Source of the DNA: Embiotoca jacksoni
Lineage: Eukaryota > Chordata > Actinopteri > Embiotocidae
Assembly: GCA_022577435.1 (NCBI GenBank)
Contig: JAKOON010000018.1
Location: 1,630,775 to 1,694,774 of the forward strand
Direction of reading: 5' to 3'
Length of the DNA: 64,000 bases
This document shows positions 1 to 64,000 of this stretch, in pieces. The notes below the pieces were generated by a model. The model had not been told where the DNA came from, did not search any database, and saw only the letters and a list, made by a program, of their open reading frames with translations. How positions within the stretch are numbered: the stretch's first letter is position 1; each line of letters begins with the position of its first letter. A program made the translations under genes and the position numbers.

Positions 1-659
1 TCATGTTTACCATTTTGTTGCATCACTTGTTCTCTTTACATCACTCTGTAAACATTTGGGAACTGAGGAGACCAGTTTCTGGAGTTTTGAAAGTGAAATG
101 TTGTCCTATATTAGGACAGTTTTCCACTTCACCTCAGTCCATCTTCAATGATCTCGGTCCAGAGAAGGCGGCGGTGTTTCTGGATCATGTTTCTATCTGG
201 TTTCTTCTTTGGAGAGTTTCAACATCATTTGTGGACGCAGCGATGAACTGTGTTCACAGACGATGGTTTTCACAAGTGTTCCTGAGCCCATGCAGTGATT
301 TCCACTCCAGAATAGTGTGTTTTTAATGCAGACACATTTTAAGACTAAACTGTGGTTTGTGTTTTTTAATGAGTTTTGATGAATAATAGAAGCATTTTTA
401 TTTTTTATTTTTTTTTACGTTGTTTATCTTTAGATGTTTTCCTCTTCAGTGAGTTTATGTTTCCCTTTCCGAGGTCTGAGTTTCAACACAAAGGACTCCA
501 AAATTAAAACAAGGAAATCTGTCAAATTCTGCATCTCACAGCAAATTAATTTGAACTGTAAGACACAAAGATTCATGTCAGCAGTAATTACATGCGACAA
601 AACATGTAAACAGTATTGTCCTTTATAAATATGTCCTGCCTTTTTTCCTGTCTCTCCAG
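1..659 (+). other. Partial upstream intron of sspo
   Basis: No cysteine-rich module or splice-bounded exon is visible before the polypyrimidine tract and AG at 658-659. AT-rich with short poly-T runs. Nothing else recognised. Confidence 0.7.
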
Positions 660-63242
<62,583 letters not shown>

Positions 63243-63397
63243 GTACAATAAGATTTAGATTTAAACCCACCTATAAATAACAATTTACTTTCAAAGTTAT
63301 GATCAGATTTTGACAGAATTTGACCACGGCTGAAATTTTCACTATCATTAACCATCAGCAGCTGTCAGAAGCGATGCTTTTTTCGGTCCCTTGTAAA

Positions 63398-63428
<31 letters not shown>

Positions 63429-64000
63429 TACGGTGGTTCTAAACTTCACCTTTTCTTCAATTTTATTTTAAAGACTAGATAAATAAATTTACATTTCAAA
63501 CCATAAGTTATGTAAAGTAATTGGCACTTTCTTTGTTTTTTACATTACTTAGCAAATTGGGGTAATGTCTCAAAAAAAAAAAAAAAAAAACATTTTTTAA
63601 AAAAAATCTTGCTGAACTTTAGTTCGATAAAGATCAAGCAAAGGAAACTTCTGAATGAATTTGATGGCAGCCATATAAATATCACTGCTCAAGATGTCAG
63701 ACCTTGAGCACTGCAGTCATTTTTGGTACTGGCAGTTTCCTCTACAACCAAAAATATTTTTTCCAACTACCTTTTGCAAGACATTGACAGTACTGGAAAA
63801 AGTATGTGCTACATTAGGATTTTTTAATTTTATATCCATCGTGTTTGCTGAAACGATCCTGGAGATGTGTCTAAAACCTAACTGGAGTTCACCCTTGGCA
63901 AATTAAATGGACTGGATGTACATAGTTTAAAAAGGCACACAAATGTCTATAATAGGTCCAAGAATTTAAACTGCATGTCAGAGCCAACTGACCAACACAC
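63243..64000 (+). other. sspo: Partial downstream intron of sspo
   Basis: AT-rich, with (TA)n at 63404-63430 and a poly-A run near 63571. No exon found before the window end. Confidence 0.75.

Overview
The window is animal genomic DNA, almost certainly from a teleost fish. It shows a dense multi-exon gene with GT-AG introns, very abundant (CA/GT)n microsatellites, minisatellites, L2/CR1-type LINE fragments with a YADD reverse transcriptase motif, and a PIF/Harbinger-like MITE. There is no prokaryotic feature. Every gene signal I can support lies on the + strand and belongs to one gene: SCO-spondin (sspo), the giant secreted glycoprotein of the subcommissural organ and floor plate that polymerises into Reissner's fiber in the cerebrospinal fluid.

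I traced 93 consecutive coding exons (numbered 1-93 within this window) from 660 to 63242. Every junction keeps the reading frame. The exons sum to 14,322 nt (4,774 codons). Both gene ends lie outside: the first exon enters with a split codon in a TIL module, so the signal peptide, EMI domain and first vWD are upstream. The last exon ends with a split codon in a TSP1 repeat, so any remaining TSP1 repeats and the C-terminal cystine knot are downstream.

Layout by domain. Exons 1-9 (660-8794): TIL, a degenerate second vWD, C8, and two TIL modules. Exons 10-16 (8880-12565): third vWD with a canonical GDPHY motif, C8, TIL. Exons 17-25 (12640-21374): ten LDL-receptor class A repeats leading into TSP1. 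Exons 25-31: TSP1 x3, TIL and a vWC-like module. Exons 33-36 and 41-43: two F5/8-type C (discoidin) domains with LDLrA repeats between and after them (exons 37, 38, 44, 47, 48). Exons 49-93 (33594-63242): a long array alternating TSP1 repeats with TIL/vWC-like modules. My count is 26 TSP1 and 15 LDLrA repeats in the window.

Introns are mostly short (70-400 nt). A few have grown with repeats: a 1.6 kb 9-bp satellite (intron 7), a 3.8 kb GTGTTACT-type satellite (intron 18), LINE remnants (introns 80, 83, 86), a 913-bp MITE with a TAA target duplication (intron 33), and four copies of an unclassified repeat (introns 3, 4, 36, 44).

The most unusual points are: (i) a 12-residue, sequon-rich coding minisatellite inside one TSP1 exon (35953-36261), predicting 17 clustered N-glycosylation sites; (ii) an AG-free 3.8 kb satellite running directly into the exon 19 acceptor; (iii) repeated placement of tandem arrays exactly at 3' splice sites (exons 19, 30, 31, 64, 74, 83, 84); (iv) a 13-glycine insertion in vWD2; (v) one GC-AG intron. 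I found no independent second gene and no RNA gene.
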